From Pseudomonas jessenii (GTDB lineage: Bacteria > Pseudomonadota > Gammaproteobacteria > Pseudomonadales > Pseudomonadaceae), in NCBI RefSeq assembly GCF_002236115.1, contig NZ_NIWT01000004.1, positions 434,001 through 498,000 on the forward strand: a stretch of DNA of 64,000 nt, in the 5' to 3' direction. Numbering within the stretch: position 1 is the stretch's first letter; every line of letters begins with the position of its first letter. The notes under the pieces were generated by a model that did no database searches, was not told the origin of the DNA, and saw only the letters and a program-made list of their open reading frames with translations. Both the position numbers and the translations under genes were made by a program. This document shows positions 63,972 to 64,000 of the stretch, in pieces.

Positions 63972-64000
63972 CGCAATAGCTCCAGCGCCTGATCCAGGGC
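63968..64000 (-). CDS. csdA: Last codons of a cysteine desulfurase gene (probable csdA)
   Basis: Only ten codons and a stop are in the window, reading ALDQALELLR-stop on the minus strand and overlapping the csdE start by 4 bases. Identity is inferred from the coupling with csdE; the fragment is too short to prove it. Confidence 0.5.
   Translation of the reverse strand, partial: ALDQALELLR

Overview
The window is chromosomal DNA from a fluorescent Pseudomonas, most like the P. fluorescens group. The evidence is the G+C-rich codon use, intact wsp and ppc-adk-tsaB blocks, gene order matching what I recall of P. aeruginosa PAO1 (PA3708 down to PA3673, then PA1159 to PA1163), and more than fifteen REP/REPIN palindromes built on a GAGCGAGC-type arm between genes. 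I see no rRNA, tRNA, CRISPR array, prophage or insertion sequence.

Layout. 1-4.9 kb: acidic amino acid uptake on the minus strand: partial sensor kinase aauS, then aatP-aatM-aatQ-aatJ. Upstream of aatJ lies a full sigma-54 control region: a -24/-12 promoter, an IHF-like site and two dyads matching the AauR motif. 4.9-8.2 kb: opgD (periplasmic glucan), a small unknown ORF and an orphan BRO-N gene. 8.2-16.6 kb: a putrescine/polyamine cassette, two aldehyde dehydrogenases flanking an ABC transporter (ydcS/T/U/V type), with a LysR regulator upstream. 16.8-17.5 kb: a TerB/DUF533 protein. 17.65-26.1 kb: the complete surface-sensing operon wspABCDEFR, ending in the diguanylate cyclase WspR. 26.3-29.0 kb: prfB with its programmed +1 frameshift, then lysS. 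29.1-33.1 kb: a TetR regulator, lipoproteins, a QEGLA/DUF1704 putative metallopeptidase and an alpha/beta hydrolase. 33.2-36.3 kb: the OmpA-like lipoprotein gene lptF and a partner lipoprotein gene behind an AlgU-like promoter. Here a metzincin protease gene sits between the true lptF 3' end and a second partial copy of that 3' end. 36.5-45.3 kb: housekeeping and conserved genes (ppc, adk, tsaB, a DUF72 gene, an ICL/PEP-mutase-family gene, rsmJ). 45.3-50.3 kb: a MexL-like repressor divergent from a mexJK-like RND efflux operon. 50.3-52.8 kb: a repeat-rich accessory strip with a DUF6124 gene and a Fic-domain gene. 52.9-64 kb: a DUF4197 gene, a YbaY-like lipoprotein gene, plsB, a cold-shock gene, rlmA-dapE, the GH17-GT2 glucan synthase ndvB, and tcdA with csdE and the last codons of csdA.

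The strongest non-routine signals are the duplicated lptF end flanking the metzincin gene, the sigma-54/IHF/AauR architecture, the 71-bp direct REP array downstream of mexK, and the MATCAP-like HExxxH motif in the QEGLA protein. No obviously undescribed multi-gene system was found. Coordinates of conserved genes are firm. Start codons were adjusted by ribosome-binding site and family N-terminus where stated. Statements about gene order in PAO1 are from memory, and no database search was run.
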